Shown: positions 19,492-28,777, counted from the stretch's first letter. The stretch: 64,000 nucleotides of DNA from Roseitalea porphyridii (GCF_004331955.1 NZ_CP036532.1:1736001-1800000); one strand, 5' to 3'. The notes: a model not told the origin generated them from the sequence alone. Numbers and translations are program-made.

Positions 19492-19604
19492 GATTTCCCC
19501 CGGTGGTCTGCGACTGGAGTGCCGACAAAGCACCGGTGGGCGAACACGGGCAAGTCACGGATTGGCGAGGGCCATCGGCAAAGGCCTTGTCGTCCGATGA
19601 GCCC

Positions 19605-20210
19605 TCAGCGCTCCGGATCGGGGATGGTCAGATCCGGCGCGGGCTCGTTCTGCTGCGTGATCGTCATGGGCGCGTCGCCGCCGAACTCGTGCATCACCTT
19701 CCATGGAAATCCGGTCTCGGCGTCCACCCAGTAGCGGCTTCGGGCGGGAACGCCGGAGGGTATGAGCACATACTCCGCCTCGAACCGGTGCACCGTCCTG
19801 CCATCGAGCGCGATGTCGTAGTCACAGATGAAGCCCGTCGCCTCCTCGGCCTGCTTGTGCAGATTGGCGGCCTGCTGGTCCATTTCCGCGTCGGACTGCT
19901 CACGCAACAAGGTCCACGTTTCGCCACCATCGCCGGTCGTATAGAACCGCCCGCCGATCCAGAGGCTGACGGGATTGTCGTTCGCGTCGAGCGCCATGCC
20001 GCGCCCGTTTGGCGTCGAAAGGGCGGCGCTCTCGATCGTGGTGTCGCCCATTTCGGTGATCACGTTCTGCCGCATCGGCACGGCATGGTTCACGTCGACC
20101 ATCACCGCGCGTGTGTCGGCATCGCAGCCGACGGTGGTGGCATGAGCGGGCACCGCAAAGGCCGCAATGATGGCGACCGAGCCAGAAACAATCGTATTCC
20201 GAGAACGCAT
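19605..20210 (-). CDS. Exported protein of unknown function
   Basis: A 201-residue protein with a Sec signal peptide (MRSRNTIVSGSVAIIAAFAV, likely cut after AHA). The mature part has two cysteines (VGCDAD and FICDYD) that could form a disulfide. It contains IGGRFYTTGDGGETWTLL, WVDAETGFPWKVMHEFGG and an acidic tail (PAPDLTIPDPER). I recognise no family; beta-rich lipoprotein-carrier-like folds are one possibility. The ribosome site is weak. It is in the same direction as trmFO upstream and the peroxiredoxin downstream, but the gaps are about 80 and 110 bases. Confidence 0.75.
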   Translation of the reverse strand: MRSRNTIVSGSVAIIAAFAVPAHATTVGCDADTRAVMVDVNHAVPMRQNVITEMGDTTIESAALSTPNGRGMALDANDNPVSLWIGGRFYTTGDGGETWTLLREQSDAEMDQQAANLHKQAEEATGFICDYDIALDGRTVHRFEAEYVLIPSGVPARSRYWVDAETGFPWKVMHEFGGDAPMTITQQNEPAPDLTIPDPER

Positions 20211-20287
20211 CGACCCGAATAGCCCCCTCGTGTCGCCTTTGACGACATGATTGGCGGCATGCGGCCCGTGCGTCAACGGCGTACGCG

Positions 20288-21709
20288 TTATTCGGCGGCG
20301 ATCGGCGCCTCGAGGCCGAGCCATGCTCTGGCGTCGGCGATCGCCCGGCCGGTCATCGCCCGCTTTTTGGCCATCGCCTTGTCCTTGCCGCGAAACCGGC
20401 CCTGATGGCCGTCCGGCTTGCGGATCGCGCCGTCGGGCAGGGGCGGGAACAGGCCGAAATTGATGTTCATCGGCTGGAACGAGCGCTTGCCCGGCTCGTC
20501 GTCGGCGGTCAGGTGCCCGCCGGTGATGTGGCCGAGCAGCGCACCGAACGCGCTCGTCTGCGGCGGCAGGTCGAGCGCCTGGCCGCGCCGTTCGGCGGCC
20601 GCGAAACGGCCGGCGAGCAGCCCGATGGCCGCCGATTCCACATAGCCCTCGCAGCCGGTGATCTGGCCGGCAAAGCGCAGGCCAGGCCGCGACTTCAGGG
20701 TCAGGTCCGGGCCCAGAAGGACGGGCGAATTGATGTAGGTGTTGCGATGGATGCCGCCGAGCCGCGCGAACTCGGCGTTCTCCAGACCCGGGATCATCCG
20801 GAAAATGTCCGCCTGCGCGCCGTAGCGCAGCTTCGTCTGGAAGCCGACCATGTTGTAGAGCGTGCCGAGCGCGTTGTCCTGGCGAAGCTGGACGACGGCA
20901 TAGGGTTTTTCGTCGGGCCTGTGCGCGTTGGTCAGCCCCATCGGCTTCATGGGCCCGTGGCGCAGCGTCTCGCGGCCGCGCTCGGCCATCACCTCGATCG
21001 GCAGGCAGCCGTCGAAATAGGGCGTGCCTTCCCACTGCTTGAACTCGGTCTTGTCGCCGGCCAGCAGCGCGTCGATGAAGGCGTTGTACTGCGCCTCGTT
21101 CATCGGGCAGTTGATATAGTCCTTGCCCGTGCCGCCGGGCCCGACCTTGTCGTAGCGCGACTGGTGCCAGGCGATGGTCATGTCGATCGTGTCCGTATGG
21201 ACGATCGGCGCGATCGCATCGAAAAAGGCGAGCGCGTCCTGACCCGTCTCGGCGGCGATCGCCTCGGCCAGCGACGGCGCCGTGAGCGGGCCGGTGGCGA
21301 TGATCGCCTGGTCCCAGTCTTCGGGAGGCAGGCCGGCCACTTCCTCGCGCACCACCGTGATCAACGCGTGGGCGGCGATCTTCTCGGTCACCGCCTGCGA
21401 GAACCCGTCGCGGTCGACGGCCAGCGCCGAACCGGCCGGCACCTGGTGGGCGTCACCGCAGGCCATGATCAGCGAGCCCGCAAGCCGCATCTCGGCGTGC
21501 AGAAGCCCGACCGCGTTCAGTTCGGCATCGTCGGAGCGGAACGAGTTCGAGCAGACCAGTTCGGCGAGCCCGTCGGTCTTGTGCGCGTCGGTGCCGCGCA
21601 CGCCGCGCATTTCGTGGAGGATCACGGGCACGCCGGCCTGCGCGATCTGCCAGGCCGCTTCGGAGCCGGCGAGGCCGCCGCCGATGACATGGACGGGTGT
21701 AGCGTTCAT
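20288..21709 (-). CDS. trmFO: tRNA (uracil-54-C5)-methyltransferase, folate-dependent
   Basis: A 473-residue flavoprotein that makes ribothymidine-54 in tRNA with methylene-THF as carbon donor. The N-terminal FAD motif is [16 protein letters not shown]. Other family markers are [43 protein letters not shown] and the C-terminal [16 protein letters not shown]-like stretch, where the active cysteine and [10 protein letters not shown] lie. The start at 21709 aligns with the FAD motif; upstream in-frame sequence is not homologous. This replaces the SAM-dependent TrmA of gamma-proteobacteria. Confidence 0.97.
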   Translation of the reverse strand: MNATPVHVIGGGLAGSEAAWQIAQAGVPVILHEMRGVRGTDAHKTDGLAELVCSNSFRSDDAELNAVGLLHAEMRLAGSLIMACGDAHQVPAGSALAVDRDGFSQAVTEKIAAHALITVVREEVAGLPPEDWDQAIIATGPLTAPSLAEAIAAETGQDALAFFDAIAPIVHTDTIDMTIAWHQSRYDKVGPGGTGKDYINCPMNEAQYNAFIDALLAGDKTEFKQWEGTPYFDGCLPIEVMAERGRETLRHGPMKPMGLTNAHRPDEKPYAVVQLRQDNALGTLYNMVGFQTKLRYGAQADIFRMIPGLENAEFARLGGIHRNTYINSPVLLGPDLTLKSRPGLRFAGQITGCEGYVESAAIGLLAGRFAAAERRGQALDLPPQTSAFGALLGHITGGHLTADDEPGKRSFQPMNINFGLFPPLPDGAIRKPDGHQGRFRGKDKAMAKKRAMTGRAIADARAWLGLEAPIAAE

Positions 21710-21781
21710 GCTCTGCAGGTAGCGCAAGGCCGGGCGGGCTTCAACATCATCGGCGAGGAGCCCCGGTCCGCGCAAACAAGA

Positions 21782-21806
21782 GACCCGCCGGCCAAGCCGA
21801 CGGGTC
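21782..21806 (-). terminator. Hairpin downstream of the first DUF1127 gene
   Basis: GACCCGTCGGC pairs with GCCGGCGGGTC on the minus strand (one G-T pair, loop TTG), followed by TCTTGTTTG. It probably ends transcription of the small gene at 21834-21983 before trmFO. Confidence 0.6.
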
Positions 21807-21833
21807 CAAATGATCGGGTTGTCCGTCGCGCGA

Positions 21834-21983
21834 TCAGCGCAGCGCGGCGGAGCGGGCCACGCCCGGAATGTCGCCGGGGGCGAAACCGATATCTTCCAGC
21901 TCGCGCTCGGAGAGACGGCGGAGCTGGTGTTCGGTGTTCCGGACCGAACGCCATTGCTTGAGCGAGTGAGCGAATTTGATCAT
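21834..21983 (-). CDS. DUF1127 small protein
   Basis: A 49-residue basic protein with the arginine-rich YjiS/DUF1127 pattern: [37 protein letters not shown]1127 proteins of alphaproteobacteria can bind RNA and influence phosphate or carbon metabolism. GGACAG lies six bases before the ATG. A hairpin terminator follows. A paralogue lies 275 bases upstream on the same strand. Confidence 0.88.
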   Translation of the reverse strand: MIKFAHSLKQWRSVRNTEHQLRRLSERELEDIGFAPGDIPGVARSAALR

Positions 21984-22130
21984 CGTTCTGTCCTTTCCTG
22001 TTCCGGATGGTTGTCTTCGTTCGACCCCTAAATGGGCACCTCCACGCCATCTGAGAAGCGCCATTTGGGTATGGCAGCCATGAGGATATTGCAGTGCGGC
22101 ATGATCTCGAAACCGGGGCTGAAACGAAAA

Positions 22131-22165
22131 ACACCCGCCGGGGGAGGACCGGCGGGTGTTCTTCG
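22131..22165 (-). terminator. Rho-independent terminator of the second DUF1127 gene
   Basis: On the minus strand ACACCCGCCGG (22159-22149) pairs perfectly with CCGGCGGGTGT (22141-22131), an 11-bp stem with a 7-base loop. It is followed by TTTTCGTTTC. It separates the two DUF1127 genes into distinct transcripts. Confidence 0.8.
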
Positions 22166-22258
22166 AATGAAGGTGCGGCAAGGGAGGAGGTGCCGTGCAC
22201 CTTCATGGCCCGACCGGTCCGGGAGGAGGAAAGACCGGCGGGCGAAACGGTTGCAGCG

Positions 22259-22405
22259 TCAGCCGCGGACCGAGCGGCGTGCGATCTCGGCGATATCGCC
22301 GCGGGCAATGCCCAGATCGTCCAGTTCGCGCGTGGTCAGGCGGCTCAGTTCGTTGTAGGTACGGCGGGCTTTCCGCCATTCGGTGAATGAGCGAGCGATG
22401 TTCAT
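22259..22405 (-). CDS. DUF1127 small protein (paralogue)
   Basis: A 48-residue protein: MNIARSFTEWRKARRTYNEL followed by SRLTTRELDDLGIARGDIAEIARRSV. It is the same arginine-rich domain as the gene at 21834, with Leu-Gly-Ile-x-Arg-Gly-Asp-Ile in place. GGAAGAACA precedes the ATG. It is divergent from the DUF2157 gene; the 209-base gap contains two TGC-N3-GCA palindromes that may control either direction. It is too short for ordinary length cut-offs, but the domain match is clear. Confidence 0.88.
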   Translation of the reverse strand: MNIARSFTEWRKARRTYNELSRLTTRELDDLGIARGDIAEIARRSVRG

Positions 22406-22499
22406 TGTTCTTCCTTTCGGTTGACTCGCGGTTTTATCCGGCTTGTCGTTGTTTCACGACGCCGATATAGGCTTGGGGCAGGGCGCTGATAAGCGACAT

Positions 22500-22535
22500 T
22501 TGTGCATGGCACATATGCGCTTTTGCATTGCACAA
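22500..22535. promoter_or_regulatory. Tandem TTGTGC-N3-GCA palindromes (candidate PhaR-type operator)
   Basis: TTGTGCATGGCACAT (22500-22514) and, on the minus strand, TTGTGCAATGCAAAA (22535-22521). The centres are 21 bases apart, two helical turns, so two dimers would sit on one face. The same pattern precedes the phasin and citrate synthase genes. The TGC-N3-GCA core is what I recall for the PHB regulator PhaR of Rhodobacter (CTGC-N3-GCAG). Confidence 0.5.
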
Positions 22536-22614
22536 TCCGGCCATGATCCTTAACCGGCGCCGCCGGCCAGCGAAAACCTAAGATACTGTTCTTGAAGAGG
22601 GAATTCCGCGGCAC

Positions 22615-23796
22615 GTGGCAAGCTGGCTGGAGCACCAGATCCGAGATTGGCGAAATCGTGGCGTCATCGACGACGCCGTCGCGGCCGCGCTTGTCGAAGA
22701 CGTTCGCAAGGGCGTGAAAAACGCTCCCAATTCCGCCGCACGGCGCTTCTCCTTCTTCCGGATCGTCGCCCTTTTCGCGGCGGTCTCGTTTGCCGCGGCG
22801 ATCCTGATGTTCATCTCGGCGAACTGGGAGGCGATCCCGCGCCTGGTCAAGGCGGCCGGCGTCATGATGCTGATCGGCGCCGGGCTCGTCGGCGGAGCGC
22901 TCGTGCGCAGCCGCGGTGGACGTATCGGGCCGCGGTTGGAAGAGGCGTTCTACCTCCTCGCCGGTGCGGCCTATGTCGGGGGCGTCGCCCTTGTCGGCCA
23001 GATGTATCATCTGCCCGGCACGATCGGCGAAGCCATGGCGGGCTTTGCCCTCGGTCTCGGCATTGCCGGCGTGCTCGTGCGTGGCAATGTCCTGCTCGCC
23101 GGTGCGCTTGGCGCTTTGGCTTGGTGGTACGTCGAAACGCCAAACGCGGCCAACCTGCTCGATCGCCAGTTCGCCATCGTGGTCGCGGTCTGCGCCGCCT
23201 GCTTCGTCTTTGCGCACCTAACGGGCATGCGGCGAATGCGCATCGTCGCCGTTGCAGCGGTGCTCGTCAGCATGCTGCCGTTCCTGATCGCCACCGTCGT
23301 GCCGTGGATCATCGACATGATCGAGGCCGCCGTCGAGTTCTATCAGGGGCTGCCCGAAGGCACGCGGATCGCATTGTGGCTGCTTGTTCTGGTCGCCGGC
23401 GTGATCATCCTGCGGCTGTCGCGCGGCACGACCGAAGAAAGGGCAGGGGCGCAGCGCCTTGCTCCGGCCATCGGGTTCGCGCTCGGCGTGGGCGCGCTCG
23501 CGGTGCTGCATGCCGAAAGCGAGACGCTGCTGCCGCTGATCGTCGTGGGCCCGCTTGCGCTGGCGGTCGCGCTGTTCGCGCTGTTCGCGCATGGCGCCGC
23601 CTCGCGCCCGATCCGGTACCTGGCCTATGCGCTGTTCGTCGGCGAGATCCTGTTCCTTTATGCAGCCACCGTCGCGACGCTTCTGGGCACGGCGGGCTTC
23701 TTCTTTGCGATCGGGCTGATGCTGACCGTGCTTGCCGCGGTGATCTATGCATCCGAGCAGCGCTTCAGGCGGCGCGCGGCGGGGAGTGAACGGTGA
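22615..23796 (+). CDS. DUF2157 domain membrane protein
   Basis: A 393-residue protein with a 45-residue cytoplasmic N-terminus (MASWLEHQIRDWRNRGVIDD), typical of DUF2157, and about 11 membrane spans. Conserved pieces include LFISANWEAIPRLVK-like MFISANWEAIPRLVK and YLLAGAAYVGGVALVGQMYH. Function is unknown. The GTG start follows GAGGGA by 13 bases. It overlaps the next gene, whose GDYxxLxY domain is regularly found with DUF2157, so the two probably form a membrane complex. Confidence 0.87.
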   Translation: MASWLEHQIRDWRNRGVIDDAVAAALVEDVRKGVKNAPNSAARRFSFFRIVALFAAVSFAAAILMFISANWEAIPRLVKAAGVMMLIGAGLVGGALVRSRGGRIGPRLEEAFYLLAGAAYVGGVALVGQMYHLPGTIGEAMAGFALGLGIAGVLVRGNVLLAGALGALAWWYVETPNAANLLDRQFAIVVAVCAACFVFAHLTGMRRMRIVAVAAVLVSMLPFLIATVVPWIIDMIEAAVEFYQGLPEGTRIALWLLVLVAGVIILRLSRGTTEERAGAQRLAPAIGFALGVGALAVLHAESETLLPLIVVGPLALAVALFALFAHGAASRPIRYLAYALFVGEILFLYAATVATLLGTAGFFFAIGLMLTVLAAVIYASEQRFRRRAAGSER

Positions 23797-24380
23797 TGGC
23801 GCAAGCGACCCCGGCCAAGCCCTTCCTGTTGCCGGCCGCGATTGCCGCGACCCTCGTCCTTTGCGGGCTGATCGCCTGGATGATCGAGTCGCGCGCCGTG
23901 ATCCTGCGCGAGGGCACCGAGATTGTGCTTCAAAGCGAGCCGATCGACCCGCGCGATCTGCTGCGTGGCCGTTATGTCGTGCTCGGCTATCCGTCTCAGC
24001 GGATCGGTGGCCCGTTGCTCGACCCTCTGCGCGCCGAAATCGGCGAGGGCGAGACCATCGACGACGCCACCGTCTACGTCACGCTTCGACAGGGGCCGGA
24101 CGGTTACCATGAGCCTGTCGCGGTCTCGCTGGCGGAACCCGACGAGGGCCTCTTCATCCGTGCCCGCGCGACCCGCGTCGCACACGACATGACGTGGCTG
24201 TTCCTCGATTTCGGCATCGGCCGGTTCTACACCAACGAGCACCGCGCCCCCGAACTCGAACGCCGCATGCGCGAGGGCGCACTGACCGAGATCGTGGTGG
24301 CCGTTGCGCCCGATGGAACCGCGCAGATCAAGGCACTGCGGCAGGCCGGCGAAACCATCATCACCGAGCCGCTCTACTAG
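23796..24380 (+). CDS. GDYxxLxY domain membrane-anchored protein
   Basis: A 194-residue protein with an N-terminal anchor (FLLPAAIAATLVLCGLIAWM) and a periplasmic domain. The family motif appears as LLRGRYVVLGYPSQRI, with Arg instead of Asp in GDYxxLxY. Other visible parts are EGTEIVLQSEPIDPRDLLRG and LTEIVVAVAPDGTAQIK. ATG at 23796 shares a base with the DUF2157 stop (TGATG); GTG at 23793 is an alternative adding one residue. Function is unknown, but translational coupling suggests it works with the DUF2157 protein. Confidence 0.85.
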   Translation: MAQATPAKPFLLPAAIAATLVLCGLIAWMIESRAVILREGTEIVLQSEPIDPRDLLRGRYVVLGYPSQRIGGPLLDPLRAEIGEGETIDDATVYVTLRQGPDGYHEPVAVSLAEPDEGLFIRARATRVAHDMTWLFLDFGIGRFYTNEHRAPELERRMREGALTEIVVAVAPDGTAQIKALRQAGETIITEPLY

Positions 24381-24491
24381 CGTTCGGCCGCGACCGCTCC
24401 TACATCCGGCGAGCCGGCGTTTTTCATTTGATGCGCCGGACCATGATGCTATAGGGGCCGCCACTGGCGACATGCCCCGGCGTGTTGCGTC

Positions 24492-24576
24492 GCGGATATG
24501 GCGGAACTGGTAGACGCGCCGGATTTAGGTTCCGGTGCCGCAAGGCGTGGGGGTTCGACTCCCTCTATCCGCACCA
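24492..24576 (+). tRNA. tRNA-Leu (anticodon TAG)
   Basis: The acceptor arms GCGGATA and TATCCGC pair, followed by A and an encoded CCA (24574-24576). The anticodon stem CCGGA/TCCGG encloses TTTAGGT, giving anticodon TAG. A long variable arm (GTGCCGCAAGGCGT) identifies a class II tRNA, and GGTTCGACTCC is the T arm. It reads CUA and, by wobble, other CUN codons. Confidence 0.97.
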
Positions 24577-24656
24577 ATTCGCCACCCAGCAGGTCCAACA
24601 CCACCGGCGCCCCACACGAGGACAGGCCGACGCGCCGGCAAATCGAAGGTTCAAAC

Positions 24657-26117
24657 ATGCAGGTCACCGAAACCGTCAATGAAGGGCTCAAGCGCGAGAT
24701 CAAGGTCGTTGTGCCCAAGTCCGATCTCCAGGCAAAGCTGACCGACCGGCTGCACGACGCCAAGGGCAAGGTGCGCCTGAACGGCTTCCGCCCCGGCAAG
24801 GTGCCCGTCAGCCATCTGCGCAAGATGTACGGCAAGTCGTTCATGGCCGAGATCGTCAACGAGATCCTGTCCGAGACCCCGCGCTCGATCCTCGCCGAGC
24901 GTGAAGAGAAGTCGGCCACCCAGCCCGAGGTCGACATGACCGAGGACGAGGGCGAGGCCGAAAAGGTGCTGACCGGCGAGAGCGATTTCGAGTTCTCGCT
25001 CAAGTACGAGGTCATCCCGCCGATCGAATCCAAGGACTTCTCGTCGATTGCGATCACCCGGCCGGTGGTCGAGATCTCCGACGAGGAAGTCGAAGAGCAG
25101 GTCAAGCGCGTGGCCCAGTCGGCAGCCGAGTATTCCGAGAAGAAGGGCAAGGCCGCCGACGGCGATCGCGTGACGATCGACTATGTCGGCAAGCTCGACG
25201 GCGAGCCTTTCGAGGGCGGTGCCGACGAGGGCGCACAGCTCGTGCTCGGTTCCGGCACCTTCATTCCCGGCTTCGAGGAACAGCTCGTCGGCGCCAAGGC
25301 CGGCGACGAAACGCAGGTCACCGTAACCTTCCCCGAAGATTATCAGGCCGCGCATCTGGCCGGCAAGGAAGCGGTCTTCGACGTCAAGGTCACGCTCGTC
25401 GAAAAAGCTGCACCGGTTGAGATCGACGACGATCTTGCCCAGAAGCTCGGCCTTGAAAACGCCGAGCGGCTGCGGTCGGTCGTGCGCGAGCAGATCGAGG
25501 GCCAGTACGCCGGCATGACCCGTCAGAAGGTCAAGCGCCAGCTTCTCGATGCGCTCGACGAGATGTACCAGATCGACAGCCCCGAAAAGCTGGTCGAAAC
25601 CGAGTTCAACAACATCTGGGCGCAGATCACCGCCGAGCTCGAGCAGGCCGGCCGCACCTTCGAGGATGAGGAGACCACCGAGGAGGAAGCGCGCGAGGAA
25701 TATCGCAAGCTCGCCGAACGCCGCGTGCGGCTCGGGCTGGTGCTTTCGCACATCGGCGAAGAGGCCGGCGTCGAGGTGACCGAAACCGAACTGCAGCAGG
25801 CGGTCATGCGGCACGTGCAGCAATATCCCGGCCAGGAGCGGCAGGTCTACGAATTCTTCCAGAAGACGCCCGATGCGGTCGCGAACCTGCGCGCGCCGAT
25901 CTTCGAGGAGAAGACCGTCGACCATCTGCTCGCCGTCGCCAATGTCACCGACGAGACCGTCAGCAAGGAAGAGCTGATGGCCGAGGACGAGGAAGACGAC
26001 ATCGTGCCGGCCAAGAAAGAGGCCAAGAAGAAGGCTGCGCCCAAGAAGAAGGCCCCGGCCAAGAAGAAGAAGGCCGACGACGCGCCGGCGGAAGCCGAAG
26101 CCGACAAGGCCGAGTAG
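24657..26117 (+). CDS. tig: Trigger factor
   Basis: Ribosome-bound chaperone with prolyl isomerase activity, 486 residues. The ribosome-binding domain carries GFRPGKVP (signature of the GFRxGxxP loop), followed by the FKBP-type domain ([33 protein letters not shown]) and the helical substrate cradle. The last 35 residues are a Lys/Ala-rich tail ([16 protein letters not shown]), longer than in E. coli. ATG at 24657 is the first methionine consistent with the family; the open frame upstream only translates the tRNA gene. A strong terminator follows. Confidence 0.97.
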   Translation: MQVTETVNEGLKREIKVVVPKSDLQAKLTDRLHDAKGKVRLNGFRPGKVPVSHLRKMYGKSFMAEIVNEILSETPRSILAEREEKSATQPEVDMTEDEGEAEKVLTGESDFEFSLKYEVIPPIESKDFSSIAITRPVVEISDEEVEEQVKRVAQSAAEYSEKKGKAADGDRVTIDYVGKLDGEPFEGGADEGAQLVLGSGTFIPGFEEQLVGAKAGDETQVTVTFPEDYQAAHLAGKEAVFDVKVTLVEKAAPVEIDDDLAQKLGLENAERLRSVVREQIEGQYAGMTRQKVKRQLLDALDEMYQIDSPEKLVETEFNNIWAQITAELEQAGRTFEDEETTEEEAREEYRKLAERRVRLGLVLSHIGEEAGVEVTETELQQAVMRHVQQYPGQERQVYEFFQKTPDAVANLRAPIFEEKTVDHLLAVANVTDETVSKEELMAEDEEDDIVPAKKEAKKKAAPKKKAPAKKKKADDAPAEAEADKAE

Positions 26118-26143
26118 GCCCATCCGGCATGAAGATCTGATCG

Positions 26144-26169
26144 AGGCCGGCCGTCGCGCCGGCCTTTTT
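26144..26169 (+). terminator. Terminator of tig
   Basis: AGGCCGGC (26144-26151) pairs with GCCGGCCT (26158-26165), loop CGTCGC, then TTTTC. It also lies at the end of the convergent small gene at 26182. Confidence 0.85.
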
Positions 26170-26181
26170 CATGCGTGCTTT

Positions 26182-26343
26182 TCAGACGATCAGCCGCACG
26201 AGCGCCAGGGCGATGAGCGCGGTGACCGCGAAGATCGCCAGGAACTTCAGGTCCGGGAACCGGCGATCGCGCGCATACGTCACCGCCACGTAGATGACCA
26301 CCGCAACGGCGATCATGATCAGATCGTTGATATCGAGCGGCAT
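26182..26343 (-). CDS. Small two-span membrane protein
   Basis: A 53-residue protein, MPLDINDLIMIAVAVVIYVA then VTYARDRRFPDLKFLAIFAV and TALIALALVRLIV. Two hydrophobic segments flank a charged turn (YARDRRFPDLK), so both ends may face the same side. AGGA lies nine bases before the ATG. No family is recognised. It is short, but the ribosome site, clean membrane topology and position between terminator and divergent gene support a real gene. Confidence 0.6.
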   Translation of the reverse strand: MPLDINDLIMIAVAVVIYVAVTYARDRRFPDLKFLAIFAVTALIALALVRLIV

Positions 26344-26514
26344 GGTGGGCGTCCTTACCGGATTCTGCCCACCCCCCTGCCACCGAAGCGCAAGGCGCGC
26401 AACGCCGCGCTGGCCGGGCAGGCGACGGACCTATCGTCGCCACGCGGCTTGACGTTCACCGATCGCGCGCAATGTCGAGCACTCCATCGCAGCGCAAAGG
26501 AGGCGGAACAGCCA

Positions 26515-27237
26515 GTGGCGAAATATCTGATCTATGGTGGCAATGGCGGAATCGGCAATGCGGTGGCGAGAAGTCTCACGCAGGACGGCCATGCGCTGCA
26601 TCTGGTCGGCCGCAACGCGGACGAACTGGCGCGGGCCGCCGGCGAACTGGGCGCAAGCCACACCGTCGCGGACATCACCGACGCGGACCAGATCGCGCAC
26701 GCGGCGGCCGAAGCGGGCGACGATCTGGCCGGTCTCGTCTACGCGGTCGGCACGATCAACCTCAAGCCGATCGGCAAGCTGACCCATGATGATTTCCTGA
26801 CCGATTTCCGCGTCAACGCCGCCGGCGCGGCGCTCGCCATCAAGGCCTCGCTCGATGCGCTCAAGGCCGGGCAGGGCGGCTCGGTGCTGCTCTTTTCGAC
26901 GGTCGCCGTTCAGCAGGGCTTCGCCGCCCACGCCTCCGTCGCCATGGCCAAGGGCGCGGTCGAGGGGCTCGTCCGGGCGCTCGGGGCCGAACTGGCGCCG
27001 AAGGTCCGCGTCAACGCCATCGCGCCGAGCCTCACCGAGACGCCGCTCGCCGGTCCGATGCTCGCCTCCGACCAGATGAAGAAGGCGATATCGGGCATGC
27101 ACGCGATCCCGCGCATCGGTGCGCCCGACGATATGGCCGCGCTGGCGCGGGTGCTCCTGACCGACTCCGGCAGCTGGATCACCGGCCAGGTCATCGGCGT
27201 CGATGGCGGCCGGTCCACCCTGCGCACCAAGGGCTGA
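26515..27237 (+). CDS. Short-chain dehydrogenase/reductase-like protein lacking the catalytic tyrosine
   Basis: A 240-residue Rossmann-fold protein. The nucleotide-binding motif is YGGNGGIGNAVARSL. At the active site SDR enzymes have YxxxK; here the aligned stretch is HASVAMAKGAVEGL, which keeps the lysine but has valine in place of tyrosine. The catalytic serine region reads LLFSTVAVQ. The C-terminal ITGQVIGVDGGRSTL is normal. Start is GTG after AAAGGAGG. The photolyase gene begins four bases after its stop, so they form an operon. It could be a non-canonical reductase or a binding protein. Confidence 0.88.
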   Translation: MAKYLIYGGNGGIGNAVARSLTQDGHALHLVGRNADELARAAGELGASHTVADITDADQIAHAAAEAGDDLAGLVYAVGTINLKPIGKLTHDDFLTDFRVNAAGAALAIKASLDALKAGQGGSVLLFSTVAVQQGFAAHASVAMAKGAVEGLVRALGAELAPKVRVNAIAPSLTETPLAGPMLASDQMKKAISGMHAIPRIGAPDDMAALARVLLTDSGSWITGQVIGVDGGRSTLRTKG

Positions 27238-27241
27238 ACCC

Positions 27242-28777
27242 GTGGCGAAGACGCTGCGCCTGGTGCTGGGCGACCAGCTTTCGCGCAATCTCTCCAGCCT
27301 GAAGGACGCCGAACCCGGCCGGGACGTGATCGTCATGGCCGAACTCTCGGACGAGGCGACCTATGTGCGCCACCATGTCAAGAAGATCGCCTTCGTCCTT
27401 TCGGCCATGCGCCATTTCGCTGCCGACCTCGCCGGCGACGGTTTCGAGGTCGACTATCGTCGCCTCGACGAGGATGACGTTTCCATCACTTCGTTCACCG
27501 ACGCGCTCGAAGCGGCCGTCGCACGGCATACCCCCGAGCGCATCATCGTCACGGAAGCGGCCGAATGGCGCGTGCTGTCGATGCAGGAGGCATGGAAGGA
27601 TCGGTTCGACATACCCGTGGAGATCAGGCCCGACGACCGCTTCATTGCGACCCACGCCGAGTTCGCCCGCTGGGCCGAGGACCGCAAGAGCCTGCGCATG
27701 GAGTTCTTCTATCGCCGGATGCGTACCCGGACCGGCTACCTGATGGACGATGGCGAACCGGCTGGCGGTCAATGGAACTACGACGCCGAAAACCGCGCGC
27801 CCCCCAAGGAAGGACTGTCGTTCCCCGATCGGCCCGACTGGTCCGTGGACGAGACCACGCGCGCCGTGCTCGATCTCGTTGCGAGCCGGTTCGACGACCA
27901 TTTCGGCGATCTCGAACCGTTCGCCTATCCGGTCACCCGCCGGCAGGCCACGCACTATCTGAACTGGTTCGTCGACCATGCGCTCGCCGACTTCGGCACG
28001 TTCCAGGATGCGATGGTGCAGGGCGAGGCGCTGATGTTCCATTCGCACCTGTCGGCGCTGATCAATATCGGCCTGCTCGATCCGCGCGAGTGCTGCGACA
28101 GGGCCGAGGCCGCCTGGCGCGAGGGGCGCGTGCCGCTCAACGCGGCCGAAGGCTTCATCCGCCAGATCATCGGCTGGCGCGAGTTCATCCGCGGCGTCTA
28201 CTGGCTGCACATGCCCGCCTATGCCGACGAGAACGCGCTCGACGCCCGTCGCGACCTGCCGGACTGGTTCTGGACCGGCGAAACCCACATGAACTGCCTG
28301 CGCCAGGCGATCACGGAAACCCGGCAGAACGCCTACGCTCATCACATCCAGCGGCTGATGGTGATCGGCAACTTCGCGCTTCTGGCCGGGCTCGACCCGA
28401 AGCAGGTCCAGGAATGGTTCCTGATCGTCTACCACGACGCCTATGAGTGGGTGGAAATGCCGAACGTGGTCGGCATGGCGCTCTATGCCGATGGGGGGCT
28501 GTTCGCCTCGAAGCCCTATGCGTCCTCTGGCGCCTACATCAACCGCATGTCCGACTATTGCGGCAACTGCCGTTACGCGGTGACCAAAAAGAACGGTCCG
28601 AAGGCGTGTCCCTTCAACTATCTGTACTGGAACTTTCTGATCGACAATCGCGAACGGCTGTCGGGCAACCAGCGCATGGGCATGATGTTCGGCACGCTCG
28701 ATCGCATGGGCGACGAAAAACGGCGCGCCGTGCGCGAAGATTCGGAGCGTTTTCTTGCCGCGATCGGGGATGCGTGA
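27242..28777 (+). CDS. phrB: FeS-type bacterial cryptochrome/(6-4) photolyase
   Basis: A 511-residue protein of the FeS-BCP/COG3046 group, represented by Agrobacterium PhrB, which repairs (6-4) photoproducts using blue light, FAD and a lumazine antenna. The four cysteines expected to hold the 4Fe-4S cluster are present: Cys352 (HMNCLRQ), Cys440 and Cys443 (YCGNCRY) and Cys456 (KACPFNY), matching the PhrB spacing. N-terminal LRLVLGDQLSRNLSSL is characteristic. GTG at 27242 is the only sensible start after the SDR stop. The pairing with an SDR suggests a shared flavin or pterin cofactor role, which is inference. Confidence 0.95.
   Translation: MAKTLRLVLGDQLSRNLSSLKDAEPGRDVIVMAELSDEATYVRHHVKKIAFVLSAMRHFAADLAGDGFEVDYRRLDEDDVSITSFTDALEAAVARHTPERIIVTEAAEWRVLSMQEAWKDRFDIPVEIRPDDRFIATHAEFARWAEDRKSLRMEFFYRRMRTRTGYLMDDGEPAGGQWNYDAENRAPPKEGLSFPDRPDWSVDETTRAVLDLVASRFDDHFGDLEPFAYPVTRRQATHYLNWFVDHALADFGTFQDAMVQGEALMFHSHLSALINIGLLDPRECCDRAEAAWREGRVPLNAAEGFIRQIIGWREFIRGVYWLHMPAYADENALDARRDLPDWFWTGETHMNCLRQAITETRQNAYAHHIQRLMVIGNFALLAGLDPKQVQEWFLIVYHDAYEWVEMPNVVGMALYADGGLFASKPYASSGAYINRMSDYCGNCRYAVTKKNGPKACPFNYLYWNFLIDNRERLSGNQRMGMMFGTLDRMGDEKRRAVREDSERFLAAIGDA

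Noticed and set aside
24498-24656. N-terminal extension of trigger factor beginning [13 protein letters not shown]
   Set aside because: This peptide is the translation of the tRNA-Leu gene, a known artefact; the real start is ATG 24657.
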